In this document: positions 9,382 to 17,921 of the stretch, piece after piece | Position numbering within the stretch: position 1 is the first letter of the stretch | Layout: each line of letters opens with the position of its first letter | Assembly: GCF_900302465.1 (NCBI RefSeq) | Contig: NZ_OMOR01000001.1 | Span: 3,442,729 to 3,506,728, forward strand | DNA length: 64,000 bases | Direction: 5' to 3' | Origin: Ascidiaceihabitans donghaensis | Lineage (GTDB): Bacteria > Pseudomonadota > Alphaproteobacteria > Rhodobacterales > Rhodobacteraceae | Made by a program: the position numbers and the translations under genes | Notes under the pieces: generated by a model | The model's input: only the letters and a program-made list of their open reading frames with translations | The model's database searches: none | What the model was told of the DNA's origin: nothing

Positions 9382-10707
9382 TCAGGAACGTGCCTTCACC
9401 ACCTGCAAAAGCGGCATGACAGCGGACATATCCGGGCCATGAGCCTGACCAGTCAGTGCCTTACGTAGTGGCATGAACAAACCACGGCCCTTGCGGCCGG
9501 TGGCTTCCTTGACCGCGGCAGTCCATGTGCCCCAAGTGTTCGCATCAAACGGACCTTCGGGCAATAACCCCAAGGCTTGCGCTACAAAATCGGCATCCTC
9601 ATCGTCGATAACAGGGTCTGCACCTTTGGAAAACAGCGTCCACCAACCCGACAGATCTTTCAAAGTCGAGATATTGTCGCGTGTGACGGTCCAGAACAGA
9701 TCCGCCATATCATCAGGCACACCAAGCGCCGCAATGTCGTCGGCCACAGCATCCAGCGGCAACGCCTGCAAATAGCGCCCCGTCAAAGGGTAAACATCTG
9801 CAACATCGAATTTTGTGGGGGCAGAGCCAAAACGGCTGATATCGAAACCATCCACCAATTCAGCCATATCCATACGCAACTCAACCGGATCAGAAGACCC
9901 CAAACGCGCCATAAGGCTCAACAGCGCCATGGGTTGTACACCGGCCTCGCGCAAGTCACGCAACGCCAGTGTTCCCAAGCGTTTCGACAACGCCTCACCC
10001 TGCGGTCCGGTCAACAGTGAATGGTGTGCAAAACGCGGGGGCGTGCCACCCAACGCTTCGATGATCTGGATTTGAGTGGCTGTGTTCGTGACGTGGTCAG
10101 AACCACGCACAACATCTGTGACACCCATCTCCATGTCATCCACAACAGAGGCGATGGTGTATAGCACCTGCCCGTCACCACGGATCAGGACAGGATCTGA
10201 CACGGATGCCGCATCAATTGAAATATCGCCCAAGACACCATCGGCCCATTCGATCCGTGTATGGTCCAGCTTGAAACGCCACACCCCGTCGCCGCGTTCT
10301 GCCCGCAGTGCGTCACGGTCCGCTGCACCAAGCGCCAAAGCCGCACGGTCATAGACTGGCGGTTTGCCCATGTTCAGTTGTTTTTTGCGCTTCAGATCCA
10401 GCTCGGTTGGCGTCTCAAACGCCTCGTAGAAGCGATCCATTTCGCGCAGCTTGGCCGCAGCTTCGGCATAACGGTCCATCCGTTCGCCCTGGCGTTCTAC
10501 CCGGTCCCAGTGCAGCCCAAGCCATTCGAGGTCCTGCTTGATGCCGTCCACATATTTTTCCTCAGACCGCTCCGGATCCGTATCATCAATGCGCAGAATG
10601 AATGTGCCGCCTGCTTTGCGGGCAATCAGATAATTCATCAAAGCCGTGCGCAGGTTGCCGATGTGCAGGTAGCCTGTGGGCGATGGGGCGAAACGGGTGG
10701 TGGTCAT
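9382..10707 (-). CDS. gltX: Glutamate--tRNA ligase
   Basis: This class I synthetase charges tRNA-Glu and, in bacteria lacking glutaminyl-tRNA synthetase, often tRNA-Gln. The HIGH-type motif is seen as SPTGYLHIGNLRTAL at the N-terminus, and the KMSKS-type motif as ALSKRLG about two-thirds of the way to the catalytic-domain end. The TTG at 10713 would also open the frame. ATG 10707 is preferred because AGGAG sits 9 bases before it, whereas the TTG would leave only 3 bases. That gives 441 residues. Alphaproteobacteria often encode two GltX paralogues; this could be either. Confidence 0.95.
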   Translation of the reverse strand: MTTTRFAPSPTGYLHIGNLRTALMNYLIARKAGGTFILRIDDTDPERSEEKYVDGIKQDLEWLGLHWDRVERQGERMDRYAEAAAKLREMDRFYEAFETPTELDLKRKKQLNMGKPPVYDRAALALGAADRDALRAERGDGVWRFKLDHTRIEWADGVLGDISIDAASVSDPVLIRGDGQVLYTIASVVDDMEMGVTDVVRGSDHVTNTATQIQIIEALGGTPPRFAHHSLLTGPQGEALSKRLGTLALRDLREAGVQPMALLSLMARLGSSDPVELRMDMAELVDGFDISRFGSAPTKFDVADVYPLTGRYLQALPLDAVADDIAALGVPDDMADLFWTVTRDNISTLKDLSGWWTLFSKGADPVIDDEDADFVAQALGLLPEGPFDANTWGTWTAAVKEATGRKGRGLFMPLRKALTGQAHGPDMSAVMPLLQVVKARS

Positions 10708-10778
10708 GGACAAGGTCTCCTATCGGCGCGAGGCTTGTCATACGGGCGCTGCATTGTCCAGTTCCGAAGGGGCCGCGT

Positions 10779-10800
10779 GGTGCGCCAAGGCGCACCTTAC
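10779..10800. repeat. 3'-end hairpin repeat (GGTGCRCCAAGGYGCACC family), copy 1
   Basis: GGTGCGCC and GGCGCACC form an 8-bp inverted repeat around AA, followed by TTAC. It lies 4 bp beyond the stop of the secreted esterase gene. Related copies are at 11658-11679 and 19521-19542. Confidence 0.65.
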
Positions 10801-10804
10801 CCCG

Positions 10805-11611
10805 TCACAGTTGCCCTGCAGCCTTCAGTCGATCCCAAGCATGCTGCAAAAACGCGACCCGAAAGGAATGACCGCCCTCAAAGAGGCAAAACTCCAACAC
10901 TTCCCCTGCCGCATTCGTTCTATTCTTACACCGCAGATCGCCAAAATTCGCATGTTCCGCCACCGCGAAATCACCCTGCTGCGCATACATACTTAACGAT
11001 TGATCCACTGCGCCTTGTCTGGTGTGCCGAATAGCGCGCCCCTCCAATGGCACTGTTTTATCCGCGTCGCCGTGGATATGGATCACACTGGTCACGGGGG
11101 TTACGCAGGTGGCGGGTGGTTCCAACCAAAACGTTCCGGAAATCGGAGCAAAGCCCGCAAACAGATCAGGCTTTGCGCAGGCCAGGTTCCAAACCATCAT
11201 TCCCCCTGCCGAAAACCCCGACACCATCACCCGGTCCCGATCAATGGCAAAGCGCTTGGTGGCATCCGTCAACACTTCCTCAAAATACGCGATCTCTTGT
11301 TGGCCATCGCTGTCAAAATGCGACGGGCTGTTGGGCAACACCCAGTCTTCGTCAAGTGATTTGCCCGCAATCAAAGCAAGTCCCATGTCCGACACCAAAC
11401 GGCGCATAAACATGTTGCGCATCACGCCATGTGCCGACCCACGATACCCATGCGCGAACACAATCGCCCCAACAGGTGTGGCACCGTCATGACCTTCGGG
11501 CATGGCGATACGGTAGTGGCGGTCCCCAAGCCCGCAATCTGTGTCAGGGCCGCATGCGTCAGCAGATGTTGCAACAAAAGCCACTGTCATAGCAAAAAAT
11601 ATACGTTTCAT
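10805..11611 (-). CDS. Secreted alpha/beta-hydrolase, polyhydroxybutyrate depolymerase/LpqC-like esterase
   Basis: This 268-residue protein has an N-terminal signal peptide (about residues 1-19, ending ATSADA) and an alpha/beta-hydrolase core. The nucleophile elbow is GFSAGG (Ser at about 154), the acid is in HGDADKTVP and the base is in FEGGHSF. An oxyanion-type HGYRGS block follows beta-strand IVFAHG. This matches the PHB depolymerase/feruloyl esterase-like group, which hydrolyses polyester or aryl ester bonds outside the cytoplasm. Cysteines near both ends suggest disulfides. The substrate is not determinable. A small hairpin repeat follows its stop. Confidence 0.85.
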   Translation of the reverse strand: MKRIFFAMTVAFVATSADACGPDTDCGLGDRHYRIAMPEGHDGATPVGAIVFAHGYRGSAHGVMRNMFMRRLVSDMGLALIAGKSLDEDWVLPNSPSHFDSDGQQEIAYFEEVLTDATKRFAIDRDRVMVSGFSAGGMMVWNLACAKPDLFAGFAPISGTFWLEPPATCVTPVTSVIHIHGDADKTVPLEGRAIRHTRQGAVDQSLSMYAQQGDFAVAEHANFGDLRCKNRTNAAGEVLEFCLFEGGHSFRVAFLQHAWDRLKAAGQL

Positions 11612-11657
11612 GAGAATACGGTCTGACAGCCGAGGGGCGAAAGCAAATCACAACACC

Positions 11658-11679
11658 GTAAGCTGCGCCTTGGCGCGGC
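11658..11679. repeat. 3'-end hairpin repeat, degenerate copy 2
   Basis: Read on the minus strand it is GCCGCGCCAAGGCGCAGC followed by TTAC, three changes from the copy at 10779. It lies 10 bp past the stop of the membrane protein gene at 11690. Confidence 0.5.
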
Positions 11680-11689
11680 AAGCCACGCC

Positions 11690-12223
11690 TTACTTTGCTG
11701 CTGCGTGGAGTTTCTGCGCATGTGCGCAAAGGTCTGAAACCGGGACATCCATGACAAGCTGGGGCACCCGCAGGTGCCATCCTTGCGGGCCTGCGGCAAC
11801 TGTTCCAAGCCGTGCCCACGCTGTTTTCTGGCGGGCACGCAGTTCTTGAACATCATGCAACCGAAACACCAGACTGGCACCGCTGTCCGTACCATCAACA
11901 CCAATCATCGCAACCTCGTCCCAAGTGACAGAGGGAACATAGTAGCCGGACGCCCCGTTGGCATCCAAACGCAAGGCAACAGGGCGTGCGCGGGAAATAC
12001 CGAAATTCATCGCACCCAGATACAAAAACAGCGCGCCAAGCAAGAACACAGCCAACCCAAACCCACGCCCTTCTTGCCCCCACACCAGAAGCACAAAACC
12101 GCCCCCTGCAAAGAACATACCCAGAATCAGGCTTGTCCATATGATGGTACGAAATCGCTTTGGATTGACGCGAACGATCAACGCGTCATCCGTAAGGTGT
12201 GCCTGTGGCGCACCACCCGGCAT
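11690..12223 (-). CDS. Small two-helix membrane protein, unknown function
   Basis: I do not recognise this protein. It has 177 residues: a short cytoplasmic-like start, two adjacent transmembrane helices (about residues 28-46 and 54-76), and a soluble C-terminal half without obvious motifs (DVAMIGV-like strands, a cysteine near the end). It resembles bacterial membrane proteins with a PH-like C-terminal domain, but that is only an impression. The start ATG overlaps the nadE stop by one base (TGATG), which favours this start over an in-frame one 48 bp upstream. The overlap implies co-translation with nadE. Confidence 0.7.
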   Translation of the reverse strand: MPGGAPQAHLTDDALIVRVNPKRFRTIIWTSLILGMFFAGGGFVLLVWGQEGRGFGLAVFLLGALFLYLGAMNFGISRARPVALRLDANGASGYYVPSVTWDEVAMIGVDGTDSGASLVFRLHDVQELRARQKTAWARLGTVAAGPQGWHLRVPQLVMDVPVSDLCAHAQKLHAAAK

Positions 12224-13878
12224 CAGCGGTCGCGCCACCGGTTTGCGATTGGATAGCGGCGGTCCAGCCAAAAGGCGCGTGGCGTCAGACGCGCACCCGG
12301 CGCGGACTGAAAGCGTTTGTATTCGCTAATATAAATCAGATGCTCGATCCGTTCCGCCGTGGCCTTTTCAAATCCTGCATCCACACAATCAGCAATGGAC
12401 GCTTCGCGGTCCACCAACAGTTCCAACAACGCGTCCAGCTCGGGATAATCCGGCAAGCTGTCGCTGTCTTTTTGGTCTTCCCGCAATTCCGCCGTCGGTG
12501 GTTTGGTGATGATCCGGTCGGGGATCACTTCGCCTGCGGGACCCATCATCCAGTCGCGGTGGTGTTCATTCCGCCAACGGCAGGTTTCAAACACGCGCGT
12601 TTTATAAAGGTCCTTGATCGGATTATAGCCACCAGACATGTCGCCATAAATCGTGGCATAGCCCACTGCGACCTCGGATTTATTGCCTGTGGTCAGTAGC
12701 ATTTCACCAAATTTGTTGCTTAGTGCCATCAACAAAAGTCCACGCAAACGGGACTGGATGTTTTCTTCGGTGACATCCGTTTCGGTATCCTCAAACAACG
12801 GCGCAAGCGTGTTTGTGATGGCCTGCCGCCCTTCGCTGATCGGCACAAAATCATAATGCGCCCCTATGGCGTTGGCACAGGCTTTAGCATCTTCCAGCGA
12901 CTCTTCCGATGTGTATTCCGACGGCAGCATCACACAACGCACATTTTCAGCGCCCAGCGCATCTACGGCAATTGTGGCCACAATCGCGGAATCAATGCCA
13001 CCCGACATGCCCAAAAGAACCTTTTTGAAACCTGTCTTGCGCATATAATCCCGCAAGGATTGCACCATAACGCGGTAATCTTGTTCCCATTCATCTGCAT
13101 GGGTGGCCTTGTCGCCTTCGACCACGCGCCACCCGTCGGCCCCGCGTTCCAAATCAATGTGCGCCACAACGCTATCAAAAGCAGGAAGTTGCACCGCAAG
13201 CGCACCGCCGGGGTTCAATGCAAAAGACGCCCCATCAAAGACCTGATCGTCCTGACCACCGACCATATTCAGGTAAATCAACGGCAATTCCGTCTCAATC
13301 ACACGGGCCACCATATGGTTCATACGTGTATCGAACTTACCGCGATAATAGGGTGAACCGTTGGGCACCAACAAAAATTCGGCCCCCGTTTCTGCCAGCG
13401 TCTCCGCCACATCTTCGTGCCATGCGTCTTCGCAAATGGGCGATCCGATCCGTGTGTTGCCTACGGAATACGGCCCCCCCAAAGGTCCCGCATCAAACAC
13501 GCGCACCTCGTCAAAGACGGTTTCGTTGGGCAAGTGGTGTTTCAGGGATTTGGAAGCAATCTTGCCGCCGCGGCAAATGAAGTAGGCGTTGTATAGCTTG
13601 CCGTCTTCAAACAAGGGTCCGCCAATCGCCAAGGCTGGCCCGTCGGCACAGTCTGCCGCCAAAGCCTCGATCGCCGCCAAAGCGGCATCCCGAAACACAG
13701 GCTTCATCACCAGATCCTGAGCGTTGTAGCCCGTGATGAACATTTCAGGCAGCGCCACCAGATCAGCCCCCGCCGCTTTGCCCTGATCCCACGCGTCCCG
13801 TGCCAGTGCCGCGTTGCCTGCAATGTCGCCAACTGTCGGGTTCAACTGCGCCAACGTGATGCGAAACGTATCTGCCAT
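12223..13878 (-). CDS. nadE: Glutamine-dependent NAD+ synthetase
   Basis: This 551-residue enzyme amidates deamido-NAD to NAD with glutamine as nitrogen donor. The N-terminal nitrilase-type glutaminase domain shows its triad: Glu in ALPEMFITGYN, Lys in KSLKHHLPN and Cys in SPICEDAWH. The C-terminal synthetase domain has the PP-loop LGMSGGIDSAI and the downstream TTGNKSEVAVGY block. A TTG at 13899 could extend it, but ATG 13878 gives the normal family start (MADTFRITLAQLNPTVGD). A small membrane protein gene is coupled to its stop codon. Confidence 0.96.
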   Translation of the reverse strand: MADTFRITLAQLNPTVGDIAGNAALARDAWDQGKAAGADLVALPEMFITGYNAQDLVMKPVFRDAALAAIEALAADCADGPALAIGGPLFEDGKLYNAYFICRGGKIASKSLKHHLPNETVFDEVRVFDAGPLGGPYSVGNTRIGSPICEDAWHEDVAETLAETGAEFLLVPNGSPYYRGKFDTRMNHMVARVIETELPLIYLNMVGGQDDQVFDGASFALNPGGALAVQLPAFDSVVAHIDLERGADGWRVVEGDKATHADEWEQDYRVMVQSLRDYMRKTGFKKVLLGMSGGIDSAIVATIAVDALGAENVRCVMLPSEYTSEESLEDAKACANAIGAHYDFVPISEGRQAITNTLAPLFEDTETDVTEENIQSRLRGLLLMALSNKFGEMLLTTGNKSEVAVGYATIYGDMSGGYNPIKDLYKTRVFETCRWRNEHHRDWMMGPAGEVIPDRIITKPPTAELREDQKDSDSLPDYPELDALLELLVDREASIADCVDAGFEKATAERIEHLIYISEYKRFQSAPGARLTPRAFWLDRRYPIANRWRDR

Positions 13879-14019
13879 ATCCGGTCTCTCTTGCGTCAAA
13901 ACTTATGCCTGATCTAGCAGATGCATCACAAAGTGGAAGGGCAAGGGCGCAATTGCGCAAAAGGCGTTGCCGCAGCACGGCCCATCTTTTAGGGTTCAGC
14001 TTCAAACGACAGGTGCCAT

Positions 14020-15408
14020 ATGACCTTTAAACACGCGATTCTTGCTTTTGCCCTTCTGTCTGCGCCTGCATTGGCGCAGGACGGTCAGGTCTTGACCAAA
14101 CAATACGACGATGGCGGCATCTATGAAGGCACCTTTCAGGGTGGCCTGCAGCACGGGCAAGGCACCTACCGCTTGCCCAACGGCTATGAGTATTCCGGAA
14201 CTTGGGAAGAGGGCGAGATCAAAGGCGCAGGCGTCGCGCGTTTCCCCAATGGCTCTGTCTATGAAGGAGAATTCTCCAAAGGCAAGCCAGAGGGCTTTGG
14301 CAAGATCACCTTTGCTGATGGCGGCACCTATGAAGGCGATTGGGTGTCCGGTGCGATTATGGGTCAAGGTGTGGCGCTTTACGCCAACGGCGTGCGCTAC
14401 GAAGGCACGTTTCGCAACGCCAAGCACCACGGCAAAGGCGTCATGCAAAGCCCCGGCGGCTACGAATACAAAGGCGACTGGATCGACGGCGTCAAACAAG
14501 GCATTGGCACAATCACTTATCCTGATGGCGCTGTGTATGACGGCCAGATCGTTGCCGGCAAACGCGCAGGCACCGGCACACTGACCATGCCTGACGGCTT
14601 GGTCTATGTGGGCCTTTGGAAAGACGGGCAAATCGACGGTCAAGGCAAACTGACCCAACCCAATGGCGACGTTTATGAAGGCGATCTTGTGGCAGGCCGC
14701 CGTCAGGGCAATGGCAAAGTCACCTACGCCAACGGTGATGTGTATGTCGGCGATTTTGCAGATGATCAGCGCCACGGAACAGGCACCTTCACCGGCAACG
14801 ATGGCTATGTCTACTCAGGTGATTGGGTGGCAGGTCAGATCGAAGGTCAGGGCCGCGTGACCTACCCCGATGGCTCTATCTACGAGGGCACATTCCGCGA
14901 TGATCTGGCCGAAGGCACGGGCAAAATTATCTACAAGGGCGGCAACACCTACGAAGGCGACTGGGTCGCGGGTGTGATCGAGGGCCAAGGCAAAGCCACT
15001 TATACCAACGGGGTCGTTTACGAAGGCGGTTTCCAGAACGCGCGCAACCATGGCAAAGGCGTGATGACCTACGCAGATGGTTACCGCTATGAAGGCGATT
15101 GGTTGAACGGCCAACGCCACGGCACGGGCAAAGCGTCCTACCCCGATGGAACAGTTTACGAGGGCGCCTTCAAAGACGGGCAACGCCACGGCACGGGCAA
15201 AATCATCATGTCCAACGGCTTTCAATATGAAGGTGAATGGAACGCTGGCGAAATCGACGGCCAAGGCACCGCAACCTATGACAATGGCGACATCTATGAA
15301 GGCACCTTCAAACAGGGCAAGCGCCAAGGCACAGGCACCATGCGCTACTCCACCGGCGAAGAAGCCGAAGGCACATGGGAAAACGGCGCTCTAAAGCAAG
15401 ACGGTTAG
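14020..15408 (+). CDS. Secreted MORN-repeat protein
   Basis: This 462-residue protein consists of a signal peptide (residues 1-19, ending APALAQ) and about 18 consecutive 23-residue MORN repeats with a partial nineteenth. The pattern is YEGxWxxGxxxGxGxxxYxDG. MORN repeats form an elongated beta-hairpin ribbon that can bind lipids or proteins; here the export signal places it in the periplasm or outside. Nothing but repeats follows the signal. Repeats 13-17 are especially alike, suggesting recent internal duplication. It has no operon partners: nadE is divergent and a photolyase gene is convergent 5 bp away. Its function is unknown. Confidence 0.88.
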   Translation: MTFKHAILAFALLSAPALAQDGQVLTKQYDDGGIYEGTFQGGLQHGQGTYRLPNGYEYSGTWEEGEIKGAGVARFPNGSVYEGEFSKGKPEGFGKITFADGGTYEGDWVSGAIMGQGVALYANGVRYEGTFRNAKHHGKGVMQSPGGYEYKGDWIDGVKQGIGTITYPDGAVYDGQIVAGKRAGTGTLTMPDGLVYVGLWKDGQIDGQGKLTQPNGDVYEGDLVAGRRQGNGKVTYANGDVYVGDFADDQRHGTGTFTGNDGYVYSGDWVAGQIEGQGRVTYPDGSIYEGTFRDDLAEGTGKIIYKGGNTYEGDWVAGVIEGQGKATYTNGVVYEGGFQNARNHGKGVMTYADGYRYEGDWLNGQRHGTGKASYPDGTVYEGAFKDGQRHGTGKIIMSNGFQYEGEWNAGEIDGQGTATYDNGDIYEGTFKQGKRQGTGTMRYSTGEEAEGTWENGALKQDG

Positions 15409-15413
15409 ATCGC

Positions 15414-16943
15414 CTAGACCACCTCTCCGGCCCGCATACGATCCAGAAAATCCTGCCCTTCACGCAAGATCACATCCCGTTTGTCTTCGTCCATACGGTC
15501 CCACGTGCGGTACATATTCCCCATCCGCGCGTTGTTGGAAAAGCGCGGGCGGTGGGTGTCCAGAAAGTGCCAGTACAGCAGATTGAACGGGCACGCCCCT
15601 TCGCCGGTCTTTTGGGCCACCTTATAGTGGCACCCCTTGCAGTAGTCCGACATGCGATTGATGTAGGCCCCCGACGACACATAGGGCTTGGAGGCGATGA
15701 TCCCGCCATCAGCAAACTGGGACATGCCCACGGTGTTCGGCGCTTCGACCCATTCAAACGCATCGACATAAACAGCCAGATACCATTCATGCACATGGCG
15801 CGGATCCACCCCCGCCAGCAGCGCAAAATTACCCGTTACCATGAGGCGCTGGATATGGTGGGCGTAGGCTTCCACGTCAGTCTGCTTAACAGCCTTGGAC
15901 AGGCAGCGCATCTTCGTCTTGCTGCCCCAATACAAGGCCGGCAGGTCTGCTGTTTGCTCAAGCACGTTACGCTTCGTGTAGTCGGGGCCTTCCAGAAAAT
16001 AGATGCCCCGCACATATTCGCGCCAGCCGATGATCTGGCGGATAAACCCCTCGGCGGCATTGATCGGGGCGTGACCGTCTTTCCAAGCCTGTTCGACAGC
16101 TTGGCAGATCTCAAGCGGGCCAAGCAGGCCAATGTTCAGATAAGGCGACAGAACAGCGTGATACAAAAAGCGGTGATCGCTTAGCATCGCATCCTGAAAG
16201 TCACCAAAACGCGGCAAAGCATGGGTCACAAAATGATCCAAAGCCCGCAGCGCCTCTGCCCGCGTGGTGCCATAGGAAAACGGGCGCAACTGGCCAAAGT
16301 GATCGCCAAATTCCGCTTCAACCAGATCCAGCACCGCGTTGACCTCTGCGTCCGGTTCAAAGACCAAAGGTCCGCCGATGGTCACATCTTTGGGTGCGGG
16401 TTTGCGGTTGTCGTGGTCAAAGTTCCACTTGTCTCCGGCGGGTTTGTCGCCCTCCATCATCAGCCCTGTGGTCCGGCGCATGTCGCGGTAGAAATACTCC
16501 ATCCGCAACTGTTTGCGCCCCTCGGCCCATGCCTCGAATGTCGCATGAGACGCCAAAAAACGATCGTCTTGCAGAACACCGACTTGCAACGGCGCATCAC
16601 GCAGCGCCTCGATCAGACGCCATTCGCCGGGTTCGGTCGCCAGCACTTGGGACGCACCATATTGGTCGGCACGGCGCAGCAGTTCGCCCACGATGCTTTG
16701 GGTGTTGTCGGTGTCGTCCAGTTCCGAATAGGCCACCTGCCAGCCATCCGCCCGCAATTGGGCCGCAAATTTGCGCATCGCCGCCAGGATCAACGCGATC
16801 TTCTTGGGGTGGTGCCGCACATAGGTGCCTTCGGCTTTGACCTCGGCCATGACGACCACATCCGTGTCGCGGTCCGCTTGCGTCAATGCGCTTAGGGTCG
16901 TGCTTAGCTGGTCGCCCAGCACCAAAACCAATCGTGTCACCAT
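15414..16943 (-). CDS. FeS-type bacterial cryptochrome/(6-4) photolyase, PhrB-like
   Basis: This 509-residue flavoprotein belongs to the deoxyribodipyrimidine photolyase-related group. Four cysteines at residues 347, 435, 438 and 451 have the same spacing as the [4Fe-4S] ligands I recall for Agrobacterium PhrB (offset of three), seen in KMRCLSK, DYCKGCHYK and EGACPFN. The N-terminal Rossmann antenna domain opens VLVLGDQL. Characterised members repair UV (6-4) photoproducts using blue light, or act as photoreceptors. The start overlaps the stop of the upstream SDR gene by 7 bp, so the two are co-transcribed. Repair versus sensing cannot be decided from sequence alone. Confidence 0.92.
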   Translation of the reverse strand: MVTRLVLVLGDQLSTTLSALTQADRDTDVVVMAEVKAEGTYVRHHPKKIALILAAMRKFAAQLRADGWQVAYSELDDTDNTQSIVGELLRRADQYGASQVLATEPGEWRLIEALRDAPLQVGVLQDDRFLASHATFEAWAEGRKQLRMEYFYRDMRRTTGLMMEGDKPAGDKWNFDHDNRKPAPKDVTIGGPLVFEPDAEVNAVLDLVEAEFGDHFGQLRPFSYGTTRAEALRALDHFVTHALPRFGDFQDAMLSDHRFLYHAVLSPYLNIGLLGPLEICQAVEQAWKDGHAPINAAEGFIRQIIGWREYVRGIYFLEGPDYTKRNVLEQTADLPALYWGSKTKMRCLSKAVKQTDVEAYAHHIQRLMVTGNFALLAGVDPRHVHEWYLAVYVDAFEWVEAPNTVGMSQFADGGIIASKPYVSSGAYINRMSDYCKGCHYKVAQKTGEGACPFNLLYWHFLDTHRPRFSNNARMGNMYRTWDRMDEDKRDVILREGQDFLDRMRAGEVV

Positions 16944-17602
16944 GCCACCTGCTTGCCGGAATAGTCATAAAATCCACCGCTTTGATCCGGTGTTAGCCCA
17001 TCCATCACAGTGATGAGATTCTGCGCGGCCTCATCTGCTGGAACCGACGGGTGGCGGGCCAGGTATTTACGCGTGAAGGGTGTTTCTACCGTGCCCGGAT
17101 GTAGCGCCGCAATGCAGCTTTGGGGGTGGCTGCGGCCCAGTTCAATGGCTGCTGTGCGCACGACCTGATTGGCGGCTGCCTTAGCCGCGCGGTAGCTGAT
17201 CCATCCGCCTATACGGTTGTCACCAATTGATCCGACGCGGGCGGTCAGCACCGTGAATACGGCGCGACGATCACGCGGCAAAAGAAGATGAGCGTGCGAC
17301 AAAACAAGGGCGGGACCAATGGTATTTAGTGCAAATTGGTCGGCCATGGCTTTGGCAGACAATCCCTTTATGGTTTTTTCTGGTACCGCTCCTGCAATTT
17401 CCAATGCACCCGTCGCCACAACAACGCGATCAAAGCTATGCTGCAAACCGCCCAGATGCAGTGCGACGCTGTGCGGGTCCGTCACATCAAAGCCGTCAAC
17501 AGACCGCGAAAGCCCGACGACATCCGCACCCTGTTCCGTGTAAGCATGCGCCAATGAAGCCCCAATGCCGCCAGACGCGCCCAAAATTAAAACCTTGTTC
17601 AT
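16937..17602 (-). CDS. Short-chain dehydrogenase/reductase, CsgA-like
   Basis: This 221-residue SDR has the nucleotide-binding motif GASGGIGASL near the N-terminus. The Asn block is reduced to VVVATGAL. The catalytic Tyr-Lys pair is in SYRAAKAA, with a serine or threonine upstream in SIGDNRIGGW. The frame is open further upstream to 17767, but ATG 17602 gives the family start (MNKVLILGASGGIG). The gene overlaps the FeS photolyase downstream. Similar SDR-photolyase pairs occur in marine bacteria, suggesting a light-related role, which is inference. The substrate is unknown. Confidence 0.87.
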   Translation of the reverse strand: MNKVLILGASGGIGASLAHAYTEQGADVVGLSRSVDGFDVTDPHSVALHLGGLQHSFDRVVVATGALEIAGAVPEKTIKGLSAKAMADQFALNTIGPALVLSHAHLLLPRDRRAVFTVLTARVGSIGDNRIGGWISYRAAKAAANQVVRTAAIELGRSHPQSCIAALHPGTVETPFTRKYLARHPSVPADEAAQNLITVMDGLTPDQSGGFYDYSGKQVAW

Positions 17603-17714
17603 GCCCAGAGAACTAGCCGAAAGATGCAGGTATTCAACGAAGTTTGTGGCAAAAATTGTACCTTCTGAAGTGACCTCAAAACAAGACGGGGCGAGGTGCT
17701 CTGCAAAAACATAC

Positions 17715-17742
17715 TTTTCATTTACCAAAGCCTCGGTATAAC
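17715..17742 (+). promoter_or_regulatory. Candidate promoter for the leuA leader
   Basis: TTTTCA (17715-17720) and TATAAC (17737-17742) are 16 bp apart. If used, transcription would start at about 17749-17750, right at the leader ATG, giving a leaderless or nearly leaderless transcript. The match to consensus is moderate. Confidence 0.35.
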
Positions 17743-17749
17743 GGAGGCC

Positions 17750-17833
17750 ATGACACAGACCGCACATACCCTGAACGCCCGCGCATCCAGCGCAGCGTCC
17801 CTATGCGGCCTACTGATCCTATTCCGCCTCTGA
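17750..17833 (+). CDS. leuL: Leucine-rich leader peptide of leuA (attenuator)
   Basis: A 27-codon reading frame starts at ATG 17750 and stops at TGA 17831-17833. Six residues are leucine, five of them in the last ten (LCGLLILFRL), using CTA, CTG, CTA and CTC codons near the end. GGAGG lies only two bases before the ATG. The stop codon falls inside the left arm of a 10-bp hairpin. A short leucine-rich frame directly before leuA is the hallmark of ribosome-mediated attenuation: a shortage of charged tRNA-Leu stalls the ribosome and changes the RNA fold. Function is inferred from position and composition. Confidence 0.7.
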   Translation: MTQTAHTLNARASSAASLCGLLILFRL

Positions 17834-17893
17834 GCGTGTCCTTCGGCGCGCCCGCTCAGAGGAGTAGCCCATAACAAGGCAGAATAGCGCGCC
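17827..17893 (+). promoter_or_regulatory. Attenuator-type RNA hairpins before leuA
   Basis: CCTCTGAGCG (17827-17836) pairs perfectly with CGCTCAGAGG (17853-17862), loop 16. Within the loop, GGCGCGC (17845-17851) can instead pair with GCGCGCC at 17887-17893, giving a possible alternative fold. No U-run follows the first hairpin, so the mechanism may not be simple intrinsic termination. Confidence 0.55.
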
Positions 17894-17921
17894 ACGGATC
17901 AGGACAAAAAAGAGAATTCAA

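Noticed and set aside
14002-14775. A 257-codon frame antisense to the MORN gene with periodic sequence
   Set aside because: Its periodicity is just the reverse complement of the MORN repeats.
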